Assembly (NCBI GenBank): GCA_037443685.1
Contig: JBBINX010000005.1
Span: 1-62,380, forward strand
Direction: 5' to 3'
Source of the DNA: JAHJRJ01 sp037443685
GTDB lineage: Bacteria; Bacteroidota; Ignavibacteria; UBA10030; BY39
Length of the DNA stretch: 62,380 bases
Under the pieces are notes generated by a model. The model worked only from the letters and a program-made list of their open reading frames with translations. It ran no database searches and was not told the DNA's origin. The translations under genes were made by a program, and so were the position numbers. Positions 36,897 through 46,597 of the stretch are shown here, piece by piece; position 1 is the first letter of the stretch, and every line of letters starts with the position of its first letter.

Positions 36897-38123
36897 ATGA
36901 AAATTTTCTCATTAATAACAAGCAACTTCAGTCAAACTGAAAACAGGTTCGATAAATTAATACTTACTTTTATCTTACTCTTTATTCTGAGTTCCAACTA
37001 TTCTATTGCGATTTCACAAATAACATACTTTTCGGGTTTAGCATTGTGGCTCGGTAAAATGTTGTATGAAAAAAAATCGAACTTAAAATCCACTCCATAT
37101 GATTGGTACTTTTTAGCTTTCATCGGTGCTGAGCTAATATCAACTTTACTTTCGCACGACCCAATGCAGTCTTTGTATTATCTTCACAAGCGGGTTGTAA
37201 TAATTCCGATAATCTACTTGATGGCAGTTTGGTTAAATTCACGCAACCGGTTGACTATTGGAGTTTTTATGCTAATTTTTGGGGCATTCGTTTTATCTAT
37301 ATACGGAGTTGTAAAAGTATTTGTCTATTTCGATGAATTCATCCATTACAAACGTCGTCTTGATTTATTCCAGTTTTCAATGACCACCAGCGAATTGTTT
37401 ATGATTGCTGCCGCATTAGTTCTTCCATTTATTTTGCATAAAAACACCCCAAAGAACTACCGCATATTAGGAATGATTGCACTAATTCCTATCTTTATCA
37501 GTTTTCTATTTACATTTCAACGTGGTCCTTGGATAGGACTATTTTTTGCGATTTTAGTAATTACATTAAAAAGATCAAATCTATTTCTTTATATTATTAT
37601 CGGTCTGGCAATTTTGATTATAAGCATTTCGCCGGCAGAACTTCAGAACCGGGTTTTCAGTATATTCGATTCGACTGAAGAGTCAAACCAACATAGGTTA
37701 AATCAGTGGCAAACCGGCTGGCGAATATTTTTAGATAATCCGGTTTTTGGAGTGGGGGATATTGGAACGGAGGAGTTCTTTCCCAAATACGGAAAGCCGG
37801 GAGAAAGCTCTTTTGGTCATCTGCACAGTAATGTAATAACCATAGGTGTAAAACTTGGTGTAGTAGGTTTGTTTATTTTCTTAATTTTATTTATAAAAAT
37901 ATTTCTTGTCTTTTGGAAAATCGTCAATAAACTCAAAGATGACTGGTTAATAAATTCCACTGCGTTGGGTGGTGCAGCAGCGCTGATTGCTTTTCACGTC
38001 AGTGGATTATTTGAATTTAGTTTTGGCGATACAGAAGTAATAATGTATTTGTGGATAGTTTGTGGGTTCGCAACGGCTGCCAAAATTATATCTGACAAAG
38101 AGAATAAAATTGTCAAGGATTAA
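36897..38123 (+). CDS. O-antigen ligase/polymerase family membrane protein
   Basis: A 408-residue polytopic membrane protein (about 10 TM helices). It carries the Wzy_C/WaaL signature: a large periplasmic loop after RGPWIGLFFAILVI, with NQWQTGWRIFLDNPVFGVG and then GHLHSNVITIGVKLG, where the HLHSN His is typical of the ligase site. It joins or polymerises O-antigen or similar glycans at the periplasmic face. The gene is flanked by two glycosyltransferases on the same strand. Ligase and polymerase cannot be told apart from this sequence. Confidence 0.85.
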   Translation: MKIFSLITSNFSQTENRFDKLILTFILLFILSSNYSIAISQITYFSGLALWLGKMLYEKKSNLKSTPYDWYFLAFIGAELISTLLSHDPMQSLYYLHKRVVIIPIIYLMAVWLNSRNRLTIGVFMLIFGAFVLSIYGVVKVFVYFDEFIHYKRRLDLFQFSMTTSELFMIAAALVLPFILHKNTPKNYRILGMIALIPIFISFLFTFQRGPWIGLFFAILVITLKRSNLFLYIIIGLAILIISISPAELQNRVFSIFDSTEESNQHRLNQWQTGWRIFLDNPVFGVGDIGTEEFFPKYGKPGESSFGHLHSNVITIGVKLGVVGLFIFLILFIKIFLVFWKIVNKLKDDWLINSTALGGAAALIAFHVSGLFEFSFGDTEVIMYLWIVCGFATAAKIISDKENKIVKD

Positions 38124-38127
38124 TATA

Positions 38128-38892
38128 TTGTCTCAAAAACTTACTGTCATAATTATTACTCTTAACGAGGAACAGAATATATCAGAATGCCTTAGCGGTG
38201 TAATGTGGGCAGATGAGATTATCGTGGCGGATTCATTCAGCACGGATAAAACCGTTGAAATAGCTAAAACTTTTACTGACAAAGTTATTCAATTTGAATG
38301 GAAAGGTTATTCAGCTGCGAAAAATTATGCGTTACAGCTTGCCCAAAACAATTGGGTTTTATCATTAGATGCAGATGAGCGGGTTACGCCGGAATTATCT
38401 ATTGAAATTCAATCTATTCTCGAATCAGCCGGCGGAAGTTTTGATGGATACGAAATTGCCCGTCGTGCATATTTTCTTGGGAAATGGATAAAACACTGTG
38501 GGTGGTATCCGGGGTATACAACACGACTTTTCAAAAAAAATATGGGCAGTTTTAACAGTTCACTTGTTCACGAACGCTTGGATCTCAAAGGTAAACTGGG
38601 CAGGTTAAAGAATGATCTGCTTCATTATACGGATCGAAATATTTTTCAATATTTTGAGAAATTTAACAGATACACAACACTCGCAGCAGGTGAAATGGCG
38701 GGAAAAGGAAAAAAGTTCAGAATTACAGATCTAATATTTAGACCACTTTTTACGTTTGGCAAGATGTATTTTATTCGTAGCGGTTGGTTAGATGGATTAC
38801 ACGGTTTAATTTTATCGGTGTTCTCAGCGACATATGTTTTTACTAAATACGCTAAATTATGGGAATTGAAAATTAATAAAAAACAGGATTAA
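38128..38892 (+). CDS. Glycosyltransferase family 2 (KdtX/WaaE-like)
   Basis: About 254 residues from the TTG at 38128, which has AAGGA nine nucleotides upstream. The frame also opens earlier at 38062, but that would overlap the ligase gene by 62 bp and has no ribosome-binding site. The GT-A core shows LTVIIITLNEEQNISECLSG, ADEIIVADSFSTDKT and DADERVTPEL (the metal-binding DADER), followed by the CGWYPGYTTRLFKK segment of KdtX/WaaE-type lipopolysaccharide core enzymes. It follows the ligase-like gene by 4 bp. Confidence 0.85.
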   Translation: MSQKLTVIIITLNEEQNISECLSGVMWADEIIVADSFSTDKTVEIAKTFTDKVIQFEWKGYSAAKNYALQLAQNNWVLSLDADERVTPELSIEIQSILESAGGSFDGYEIARRAYFLGKWIKHCGWYPGYTTRLFKKNMGSFNSSLVHERLDLKGKLGRLKNDLLHYTDRNIFQYFEKFNRYTTLAAGEMAGKGKKFRITDLIFRPLFTFGKMYFIRSGWLDGLHGLILSVFSATYVFTKYAKLWELKINKKQD

Positions 38893-38913
38893 TATTTAAT
38901 AGTAGAGGTAAAT

Positions 38914-39198
38914 ATGGACCAATTAGAAAAAAACGAATTATTATTAACTCATATTGTGCTAATGTTTCAAACCGCAGCTTTGCAACAAATGGGAAAATTA
39001 AAAAATCCTCTCACTGACAAAGTTGAACGAAACCTGGAGCAAGCCCAAGTATCTATAGACATTTTGGAAATACTACACAAAAAGATGAAAGGTAACCTTA
39101 CCGACAACGAAGAGAGAATGTTTGTCGAAGTATTAAAGGACTTAAGACTCAATTATGTTGATGAAGTAACAAAAGCACAGAACGACAAACCCCAATAA
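38914..39198 (+). CDS. DUF1844 domain-containing protein
   Basis: A 94-residue protein, nearly all helical: LTHIVLMFQTAALQQMGKLK, then AQVSIDILEILHKKMKGNLT and EERMFVEVLKDLRLNYVDEV, the layout of DUF1844. The role is unknown. An AGAGG site lies before the ATG. It is 14 bp before nadK and begins a tight housekeeping run. Confidence 0.85.
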   Translation: MDQLEKNELLLTHIVLMFQTAALQQMGKLKNPLTDKVERNLEQAQVSIDILEILHKKMKGNLTDNEERMFVEVLKDLRLNYVDEVTKAQNDKPQ

Positions 39199-39212
39199 CA
39201 TTCGGAGGATTT

Positions 39213-40088
39213 ATGACATTCGGTATAATGGGTAACATACGGAAACCCATGATTTACTCGGTAGCTAAAGAATTAATTGATTACCTAAAAAGTAAAAAAA
39301 TAGAATTTGTTTTGAGTCAAGAGTTGGTTTCCGTATTTAATAATGTAAACAAGAGGGATGGTGATACCAATATTTATCCATTGAAAAATTTAGCAGACCA
39401 TTGCGATATTATCATCGTATTAGGAGGCGACGGTACGATGCTAACTGCCGCAAGGTCAGTCGGCAGAAATTCGACTCCTATCCTCGGTATCAATTTAGGT
39501 AAATTAGGATTTTTAGCAGAGGTTCCAGTAAGTGCTATCCGAACGACAATAAATTCAATATTGAAAAATAACTATACTATTGAAGAAAGAATGGTTATTG
39601 AGGCATATTCACCACAAAAGAATAAAAGATTCTATGGAATGAACGAAATAGTAATTGATAGGGGAGCATCTAAGCGTGTGGTAGCATTAGAAACTTACGT
39701 CAACGATAAGTATTTACTTACATATTCAGCCGACGGTTTGATAATAACAACACCTACAGGTTCAACGGCTTATTCTCTTGCTGCGGGTGGACCTATTATC
39801 GCCCCTGAGAGTAACGTTATCATGCTAAATCCGATAGCAGCCCATACTCTAACTGCTAGACCTTTGGTAGTTCCGGATACAAGTACAATACGCGTGGTTG
39901 TAAATATGGAATTGCCCGTGCACGTTACAGCCGATGGACAGATTGAAACTTTCTATAAACCACCCGTAGAAATTATTATCAAGAAAGCTGATTATCCGAT
40001 AAAACTGATTAAACAAAAAGATCACTCATTCTTTGAGTTATTGCGAACAAAACTATTGTGGGGTAAAGACGTAAGAGTAGGGAGCTAA
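39213..40088 (+). CDS. nadK: NAD kinase
   Basis: A 291-residue NAD(P)-synthesising kinase with the GGDGT motif at 71-75 (ILGINLGKLGFLAE following) and TPTGSTAYSLAAGGP for nucleotide binding. It phosphorylates NAD with ATP to make NADP. GGAGG precedes the ATG. radA begins 2 bp after its stop. Confidence 0.95.
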   Translation: MTFGIMGNIRKPMIYSVAKELIDYLKSKKIEFVLSQELVSVFNNVNKRDGDTNIYPLKNLADHCDIIIVLGGDGTMLTAARSVGRNSTPILGINLGKLGFLAEVPVSAIRTTINSILKNNYTIEERMVIEAYSPQKNKRFYGMNEIVIDRGASKRVVALETYVNDKYLLTYSADGLIITTPTGSTAYSLAAGGPIIAPESNVIMLNPIAAHTLTARPLVVPDTSTIRVVVNMELPVHVTADGQIETFYKPPVEIIIKKADYPIKLIKQKDHSFFELLRTKLLWGKDVRVGS

Positions 40089-40090
40089 CA

Positions 40091-41452
40091 ATGAGGAAAA
40101 CGATAACAAAATATATCTGTCAATCTTGCGCTTATGAATCGCCGAGGTGGATTGGTAAATGTCCGAATTGTGAATCGTGGAATTCATTTGTTGAGGAAAC
40201 AATAACACTGAATAAACATTCGAAATCAAAAGGAAAAATTAGAACACACGAACTTATCACGTTAGAAAATATTAAAACTCGTGAAGAACCGCGCTTAAAA
40301 TCGATGATAAACGAGTTTAACAGAGTTCTCGGTGGTGGAATTGTGAAAGGATCAGTCACATTAATCGGCGGCGACCCAGGCATAGGTAAATCGACGTTGA
40401 TGCTGCAGATGGCTGATAGTTTGCGCGATAAGATAACACTGTATATCACAGGTGAGGAATCTCTTGAGCAATTAAAGTTAAGGTCGGAAAGGTTGAAAAT
40501 AAAATCCGGCGATAAAATTTTTCCAGTATCTGAAACGGAATTAGAAACAATTGGTAATTTAATTCACTCGACCAAACCAGATATTGTTATTGTGGATTCT
40601 ATACAAACGATGTATAGGTCTGAGTTAGAAAGTTCAGCAGGAAGTGTGGGGCAGGTTCGTGAATGTACAGCATATTTAATGAGGTTGGCAAAAGAAACTG
40701 GCATACCTGTTTTTCTGGTCGGACACGTTACAAAAGAAGGAATCATCGCAGGTCCGAAAGTGATCGAACATATCGTTGATACCGTAATACAATTCGAAGG
40801 GGAGAGGCATCACGCGTTTCGGATACTGAGATGTGTGAAAAACAGGTTCGGTTCGACGAATGAGATAGGAATTTTTGAGATGCACGATACGGGCTTACAG
40901 GAAGTAAAAAATCCTTCGGAAGTATTTTTGTCGGAAAGGATTTTGGGAGCGACAGGGTCAACTGTCGTATCCAGTATTGAGGGGTCGCGCCCGATATTAA
41001 TCGAGGTACAGGCTCTTGTGTCGCCGTCGAGTTATGGTATGCCTCAACGGAATACGACTGGTTTCGATTATAGACGCTTGACTTTATTAATCGCAGTTCT
41101 CGAAAAACGTATAGGCATCCAATTATCCGCTCACGATGTTTTTGTTAATATTGCGGGGGGAATAAAAATAGAAGAACCGGCAATCGACTTAGGTATCACT
41201 GCTTCTATACTCTCGAGTTTAAGAGATATTGCTATAGATCCACTTACAGTAGCAATCGGTGAAGTCGGATTGGGCGGCGAAATCAGAACAGTAAATCAAC
41301 CCGAACGAAGGATTCAAGAAGCTGAAAAATTGGGTTTCAAAAAAATTATCCTACCTAAAAATAATCTTAAAAACTTACACAAAGGTTTCTCACTTCAACT
41401 AATCGGAGCAGAAACACTTGATGAGGGGCTTGATGCGTTATTGATAAAATAA
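40091..41452 (+). CDS. radA: DNA repair protein RadA
   Basis: A 453-residue branch-migration ATPase: C4 zinc finger (Cys 10, 13, 24, 27), RecA-like core with Walker A GGDPGIGKST at about 92-101, the diagnostic KNRFGS motif, and a Lon-protease-like C-terminal domain. It processes recombination intermediates. The stop overlaps the rdgB start by one base (TAATG), so translation is coupled. Confidence 0.95.
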   Translation: MRKTITKYICQSCAYESPRWIGKCPNCESWNSFVEETITLNKHSKSKGKIRTHELITLENIKTREEPRLKSMINEFNRVLGGGIVKGSVTLIGGDPGIGKSTLMLQMADSLRDKITLYITGEESLEQLKLRSERLKIKSGDKIFPVSETELETIGNLIHSTKPDIVIVDSIQTMYRSELESSAGSVGQVRECTAYLMRLAKETGIPVFLVGHVTKEGIIAGPKVIEHIVDTVIQFEGERHHAFRILRCVKNRFGSTNEIGIFEMHDTGLQEVKNPSEVFLSERILGATGSTVVSSIEGSRPILIEVQALVSPSSYGMPQRNTTGFDYRRLTLLIAVLEKRIGIQLSAHDVFVNIAGGIKIEEPAIDLGITASILSSLRDIAIDPLTVAIGEVGLGGEIRTVNQPERRIQEAEKLGFKKIILPKNNLKNLHKGFSLQLIGAETLDEGLDALLIK

Positions 41453-42054
41453 TGAATATAAAGACGATAATATTCGCTACAAAAAATATTGGCAAAGTTA
41501 AAGAAGTATTAGAAATTTTAAAAGACTTGAATCTCAATATAAAAACCTTAGCAGACTATCCTGAAATTCGAGATATCGTTGAGGACGGCGAAACTTTCGA
41601 GACGAATGCATTGATTAAAGCTCGTGAAGTTTTTCAGAAAACAGGTATTGCTACCTTAAGCGATGATTCGGGCTTAGAGGTTTTCGCACTCGATATGAAG
41701 CCCGGAGTTTTTTCTGCACGTTATGCTGGGAAAGATGTTAATTATTTAAAAAATAATAAAAAGTTGTTAGTCGAATTGAAATCTGTCCCAGTGAACAATA
41801 GACAAGCAAGGTTCAGATGTGTAACCGTTTTCAAAACATCGAATGCCGAAATTATAACAGAAGGAATATGTGAGGGCAGTATTATAACTGAGCAAAAAGG
41901 GAGTGGAGGTTTCGGATATGATCCGTTGTTTGTTCCCAAAGGATACAATCAAACATTTGCTGAATTACCTCAAAACGTTAAAAATTTAATAAGTCATCGG
42001 GCAACCGCTCTTCATAAAATAAAGCCAGCAATCATGAATTATTTAAAAAATTAA
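41452..42054 (+). CDS. rdgB: XTP/dITP pyrophosphohydrolase (RdgB/HAM1)
   Basis: A 200-residue house-cleaning nucleotide hydrolase: FATKNIGKVKEVLEIL at the start, SDDSGLEVFALDMKPGVFSARYAG in the middle, and GSGGFGYDPLFVPKGY then SHRATALHKI near the end. It removes non-canonical purine triphosphates such as XTP and dITP. It overlaps radA by 1 bp. Confidence 0.95.
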   Translation: MNIKTIIFATKNIGKVKEVLEILKDLNLNIKTLADYPEIRDIVEDGETFETNALIKAREVFQKTGIATLSDDSGLEVFALDMKPGVFSARYAGKDVNYLKNNKKLLVELKSVPVNNRQARFRCVTVFKTSNAEIITEGICEGSIITEQKGSGGFGYDPLFVPKGYNQTFAELPQNVKNLISHRATALHKIKPAIMNYLKN

Positions 42055-42130
42055 AAATCTTTCCTGCATTATGCTTGATATTGTGTATCGAGATTGTTAT
42101 CTTATACTCAAAATTTAGCGAATAAAATTA

Positions 42131-42967
42131 ATGGTGGGAATATTTGATAAAAAACCTGAAATAATTTGGAATTACAAAGTTAAAAATATTATTTGGCGCG
42201 TCCTACCTTTTCACGATTCGCTAATTGTTGGCGAAGTCAGGGATACTACGAATAAAGATTCATCTTTCTTTTGTCTTGAATCAGCCAGCGGCAAAATCCT
42301 TTGGTCGGATATTAAATTCGAAGAACCTTGGTGGATTGGTATAGATGATATTTCAAGTGATGTAATTATTTTTCACAAATTTGCACAACCCGACCTCCCG
42401 CTTCATAAACAGATTATTGCAGTTGATATAAGAAGTGGAAATGTATTGTGGACTAATTACGAGGTTAGTTTTATCTGCACGAGTGCAGAATATTTGTTTG
42501 GCAACAAAGAAGAATTTGATCGTAAAATCAATTTTCAAATTAACATATTAACAGGTGAAATAGTTAAAGAATTAACACCTGATGATATCAAAAGTGTCAT
42601 CGAAAAAAGCAAGATTGCCAAGCATAAGTATTTTCAATCTCCGGATATTTTCTCCATAGATAGGATAGCTAATCCGGTCGTAATCTCCTTCATTCAGAAA
42701 CAAAAGAACACGAAACTGATAGACTCAATCGAATATCTAAAAGTGAAAAGTTACTTCATTATCGGTTTATGTGAGAATATAAGCAGTAACGACGGACAGA
42801 ATAAGATAATCGAACGTGTAATCATTTTAGATGAGAATGGGGAAAAGCTATTTACTGATACTATTATTGAGAGTGGAAACTTGCCTATGCTTCCAAATTA
42901 TTTTGTAAAAGACAACATACTCTATTATGTAAAAAACAAAAACAAATTGAATGCAATAAGAATATGA
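42131..42967 (+). CDS. PQQ-like propeller protein, possibly DUF4905
   Basis: A 278-residue protein without a signal peptide. Repeated short blades such as GKILWSDIKFEEPWW and SGNVLWTNYEVSF follow the PQQ-type propeller pattern (G-x-x-x-W). The layout and the opening PEIIWNYKVKNIIWRVL resemble DUF4905, but this family call is from memory. Its stop overlaps the yjbQ ATG (42964), suggesting co-translation. Function is unknown; propellers of this kind usually bind other proteins. Confidence 0.55.
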   Translation: MVGIFDKKPEIIWNYKVKNIIWRVLPFHDSLIVGEVRDTTNKDSSFFCLESASGKILWSDIKFEEPWWIGIDDISSDVIIFHKFAQPDLPLHKQIIAVDIRSGNVLWTNYEVSFICTSAEYLFGNKEEFDRKINFQINILTGEIVKELTPDDIKSVIEKSKIAKHKYFQSPDIFSIDRIANPVVISFIQKQKNTKLIDSIEYLKVKSYFIIGLCENISSNDGQNKIIERVIILDENGEKLFTDTIIESGNLPMLPNYFVKDNILYYVKNKNKLNAIRI

Positions 42968-43383
42968 AAACATTTTCCGAAAATATTTTTATATCTACAC
43001 GCGGTAATAATGAGATTATAAATATTACAACAGATGTAGAGAAAGTTGTAAAAAAATCAGGTATCCGAGACGGAATTGTTACCGTATTCATAGTTGGCTC
43101 GACCGCAGGTATTACAACGATAGAGTATGAACCTGGTCTGATGAAGGACTTACCCGAATCGCTTGAAAACATAGCACCGATGAAAAAAAGATATCATCAC
43201 GACGATGCGTGGGGTGACGGAAATGGTTATGCACATATAAGGTCGGCTATTGTCGGGACTTCATTAACTATACCAATAGGTAATGCAATGCTGGAATCAG
43301 GAACTTGGCAACAAATAGTCTTCATAGATTTTGATAACCGAGCTCGTCAACGTTCCATAATATGTAAAATTATAGGAGAATAA
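42964..43383 (+). CDS. YjbQ/UPF0047 family protein
   Basis: A 139-residue protein with the family signature: HHDDAWGDGNGYAHIRSAI (His- and Asp-rich), then LESGTWQQIVFIDFDNRARQ. This family is small and widespread, with weak thiamine-phosphate-synthase-like activity reported; the physiological role is unclear. It overlaps the previous gene by 4 bp and precedes the PhzF-like gene by 4 bp. Confidence 0.9.
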   Translation: MKTFSENIFISTRGNNEIINITTDVEKVVKKSGIRDGIVTVFIVGSTAGITTIEYEPGLMKDLPESLENIAPMKKRYHHDDAWGDGNGYAHIRSAIVGTSLTIPIGNAMLESGTWQQIVFIDFDNRARQRSIICKIIGE

Positions 43384-43387
43384 TTAG

Positions 43388-44293
43388 ATGCGATCAATAA
43401 AGATTAAACAAATTGATGCATTTACCGACGTACCATTCGAAGGTAATCCTGCCGCTATCGTAAACGACGCAACCGGTTTAAGCGACGAACAGATGCAGAA
43501 TATCGCAAAAGAGATGAACTTGTCCGAAACCGCCTTCGTCCTTCAACCAACTACCAAGGATGCTGATTTACGCTTACGATGGTTTACTCCGTCGCAAGAA
43601 GTTTCGTTGTGCGGGCATGCGACAATCGCAGCTTTCCATTCGCTCGCAGAAGACGGTTTGTACGGTATTAAGAACGATGGGAATTATAAATTTAATATTG
43701 AAACTTCTTCTGGTATATTACCCGTCGAGGTTATAAAATCAAGTACTAATATAGAAGTATCTCTTGGTTTAGTCGTTCCTCAAAAGTTTGAACGCTTCTC
43801 ACAATATAAATTAGATATCATACGGATTTTAAATATTAATTTAAGTGATATAGAACCCAAAATGTTAATCCTTAAAACGAATTATCTTTTTGTGCCTCTC
43901 AGAAGATTATTTGTAGTATATGGATTACGTCCGAATTTTTTTACCTTGACTAATTTTATGAACCAGCGGAATCTGAAAGGGATATGTGTTTTTTCTACGG
44001 AGACAATCGAACGGGATTCATTAGTTCACATTAGGTTTTTTGCTCCAAATCAAGGTATTACGGAAGATCCTGTAACAGGGTCAGTTCATGGTGGTTTAGC
44101 TGTTTACCTCCTTGAAAACGGTATTTTAACGCTGGAAAAAGGCATCGGAACATACAAAGCAGAGCAAGGTGACAAAGTCGGCCGGAAAGGAAGGGTAATG
44201 GTTACACTTGCTGTTAATGATGAAGGTGAAAAATCGGTGAAAATTACAGGAAGAGCAATTACTATATTTAGCACCGATATGAGAATTTCTTAA
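43388..44293 (+). CDS. PhzF family isomerase-like protein
   Basis: A 301-residue protein with the PhzF/diaminopimelate-epimerase fold: IDAFTDVPFEGNPAAIV at the start with EMNLSETAF, RWFTPSQEVSLCGHATIA, and GITEDPVTGSVHG in the C-terminal half. PhzF-like enzymes isomerise or hydrate small metabolites, and most members have no assigned substrate. AGGAG precedes the ATG. Confidence 0.9.
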   Translation: MRSIKIKQIDAFTDVPFEGNPAAIVNDATGLSDEQMQNIAKEMNLSETAFVLQPTTKDADLRLRWFTPSQEVSLCGHATIAAFHSLAEDGLYGIKNDGNYKFNIETSSGILPVEVIKSSTNIEVSLGLVVPQKFERFSQYKLDIIRILNINLSDIEPKMLILKTNYLFVPLRRLFVVYGLRPNFFTLTNFMNQRNLKGICVFSTETIERDSLVHIRFFAPNQGITEDPVTGSVHGGLAVYLLENGILTLEKGIGTYKAEQGDKVGRKGRVMVTLAVNDEGEKSVKITGRAITIFSTDMRIS

Positions 44294-44315
44294 AAAATAA
44301 ATAACACGGGACAGT

Positions 44316-46289
44316 ATGACCTACAACAATATAATTTTTATCATTGTACTGATTATAGCTATTAGCTATTTTTTATCTAACTTCGTTCGCTTGATTTCAT
44401 TCCTCAAATTAGGTAAGGCTGAAAACAGAACAGACCAGCCCTTCGTTCGATTTAAAAAAGTATTAGTGGTTGCTTTCGGACAAACAAAGTTATTAAGAGA
44501 GCCGTTCGCAGGACTTATACACTTTTTTATCTTTTGGGGATTCGTGATTTTGCTTTCAGCAATTTTAGAATCGATAGGTGAAGGAATATATTCAAATTTT
44601 TCCCTATCGTTCATTGGCTGGTTATACTCACCACTGATATTCACACAGGAGGTGATTGCGTTTCTTGTAGTTATATCTGTCTTATTTGCATTTAGCAGAA
44701 GGTTATTCAATCCACCGAAACGATTCGAAGGACATTCTACTGCAGAAGCATATTTTATCCTCGGGATGATTTTGTTTATTATGTTGTCTATGTTCGGTCA
44801 AAATTCTACAAAGATGTTGCTCGATGAATCGCACTTTTCTAATTTAAGATTTATCTCGGTATTAATTTCGCCTGTTTTTAACCAGCTCTCAAACCAATCG
44901 CTTGAGATATGGTATCATATATTTTGGTGGATTCATATCGGATTTGTCCTTCTGTTTTTAAATTATTTACCGTTTTCGAAACATCTCCACGTTTTAACTT
45001 CTATCCCAAATGTATATTTATCAAAGCTAACTCCAAAAGGGGCGCTCAAATCGATAAACCTGAGCGATGAGACGTTAACAAAATTCGGAGCATCGGATAT
45101 CGAAGATTTTACGTGGAAGCAATTATTGGACGGTTGCACCTGTACCGAATGCGGTAGATGTACCGCTTCGTGCCCGGCGAACATTACCGGAAAACCATTA
45201 TCGCCGAGAAAAATTATGGAGGATTTACGAAGTCGTTTGATGGAAAAGGGACTTCTATTGACAAAGAAAAAAGATGTTAGTCAACTCCAAAAACAATTCG
45301 TTGGTGGATATGTAACAGAAGATGAAATTTGGGCATGCACAACCTGTTCGGCTTGTGTGCAGGAATGCCCAGTTATGATAGAGCATTTGGATACAATTGT
45401 AGATATGCGCCGTTATCTTGTTCTGAATGAATCTCGTTTTCCTAAAGAACTTCAAACCACATTTCTAAATTTAGAACGTAATTTCACTCCATGGGCTTTT
45501 GGTCATTCAACTCGTGCCGATTGGGCTGAAGGATTGAATGTACCACAAATGTCAAATACGAAAGATATTGATATACTATTTTGGGTTGGCTGTGCAGGTG
45601 CCTACGATGATAGGGCAAAAAAAGTATCAAGAGCTTTTGTTAAAATCTTACAAATGGCAGAAATTAAATTTGCAATATTGGGGATAGAAGAAAAATGCAG
45701 TGGCGATTCAGCAAGGCGAGCCGGAAATGAATACTTAGCGCAAATGTTGATGAACGAAAATATTTCAACGCTCAACAACTACAATATTAAAAAAATTGTA
45801 ACAACCTGTCCGCATTGCTTCAATACTCTAAAGAACGAGTATCCACAATTCGGCGGGAATTATGAAGTAGTTCACCACACTGATTATATACTCAACTTGA
45901 TAGAGGATGGAAAGATTCGACTGTCAAAAAAAATAAATGCAAAAATTACTTTTCACGATTCTTGTTATTTGGGAAGATATAACGACATCTATGAATCGCC
46001 CCGACAGATTATGAGTAGTATCCCAGGGACTAAAACCATCGAGATGGAACGGTCAAAAGATAAAGGATTTTGCTGTGGTGCTGGCGGTGCAAGGATGTTT
46101 ATGGAAGAGACAATCGGAAAAAGAGTTAATCACGACCGCACCGAAGAAGCTTTGGCGCTCAACATCAATGTAATTGGTACTGCTTGTCCGTTTTGCTTAA
46201 CGATGTTATCCGATGGGGTGAAGGATAAAGAAGCAACGGAAAAAGTCGTTGTGAAAGATATTGCAGAATTGGTTGCAGAGGCAATATAA
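44316..46289 (+). CDS. Membrane-bound heterodisulfide-reductase-like iron-sulfur protein
   Basis: A 657-residue redox protein. An N-terminal nitrate-reductase-gamma-like part has about six TM helices with His residues fit for heme b (HFFIFWGFVI, HIGFVLLFLNYLPFSKHLHV). It is followed by two [4Fe-4S] motifs, CTCTECGRCTASCP at about 274 and CTTCSACVQECP at about 341. Two CCG-type modules (CSGDSARRAGNE near 460, CCGAGGARMFMEE near 586) close it. This layout is that of membrane HdrD-like oxidoreductases, often the quinone-side partner of electron-transfer flavoprotein. No etf genes lie in this window. Confidence 0.85.
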   Translation: MTYNNIIFIIVLIIAISYFLSNFVRLISFLKLGKAENRTDQPFVRFKKVLVVAFGQTKLLREPFAGLIHFFIFWGFVILLSAILESIGEGIYSNFSLSFIGWLYSPLIFTQEVIAFLVVISVLFAFSRRLFNPPKRFEGHSTAEAYFILGMILFIMLSMFGQNSTKMLLDESHFSNLRFISVLISPVFNQLSNQSLEIWYHIFWWIHIGFVLLFLNYLPFSKHLHVLTSIPNVYLSKLTPKGALKSINLSDETLTKFGASDIEDFTWKQLLDGCTCTECGRCTASCPANITGKPLSPRKIMEDLRSRLMEKGLLLTKKKDVSQLQKQFVGGYVTEDEIWACTTCSACVQECPVMIEHLDTIVDMRRYLVLNESRFPKELQTTFLNLERNFTPWAFGHSTRADWAEGLNVPQMSNTKDIDILFWVGCAGAYDDRAKKVSRAFVKILQMAEIKFAILGIEEKCSGDSARRAGNEYLAQMLMNENISTLNNYNIKKIVTTCPHCFNTLKNEYPQFGGNYEVVHHTDYILNLIEDGKIRLSKKINAKITFHDSCYLGRYNDIYESPRQIMSSIPGTKTIEMERSKDKGFCCGAGGARMFMEETIGKRVNHDRTEEALALNINVIGTACPFCLTMLSDGVKDKEATEKVVVKDIAELVAEAI

Positions 46290-46597
46290 CATTATTTTTT
46301 GGGAACAATTTTAATAAAAAAAAGTAAAAAATTTCTAAGCGATTGATTGTAATAAAGGAGTTTAAACCTGCACGTCTAATAGTTACTATATAGCAGGCTC
46401 ATCAAAACTCAGCGAGTCGGGGGGATATCTATAAGCGTATTTTGACTTAATCGCTTTTCTCTTTCGCCAGTGTAACAATTGTAAAGGATTCTTCTAATCC
46501 TGTTTATTTGAGATGGGGAACTCAACACCAATTATTGTTTGAGCTAAGACCCCTTTTTATTGTCTGTCAAATTCTGGAATAGAAGGGGGAAATGTGT
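46290..46597 (+). other. Non-coding gap with structured-RNA-like stems
   Basis: No credible gene lies here (only a shadow frame). It holds four stems in a row: CCTGC/GCAGG (46367-46371, 46393-46397), AAGCG/CGCTT (46433-46437, 46452-46456), AGGATT/AATCCT (46485-46501) and a terminator-like hairpin (46515-46558). TTGAG (46508-46512), CTCAA (46521-46525) and TTGAG (46539-46543) allow two exclusive pairings. Confidence 0.4.
46515..46558 (+). terminator. Terminator-like hairpin ahead of converging gene end
   Basis: GGGG (46515-46518) pairs with CCCC (46550-46553) and CTCAA (46521-46525) with TTGAG (46539-46543), with an uneven internal loop. TTTTT follows at 46554-46558. It would end plus-strand transcription from the iron-sulfur gene, or a small RNA from this gap, before the converging minus-strand regulator. 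Confidence 0.6.
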
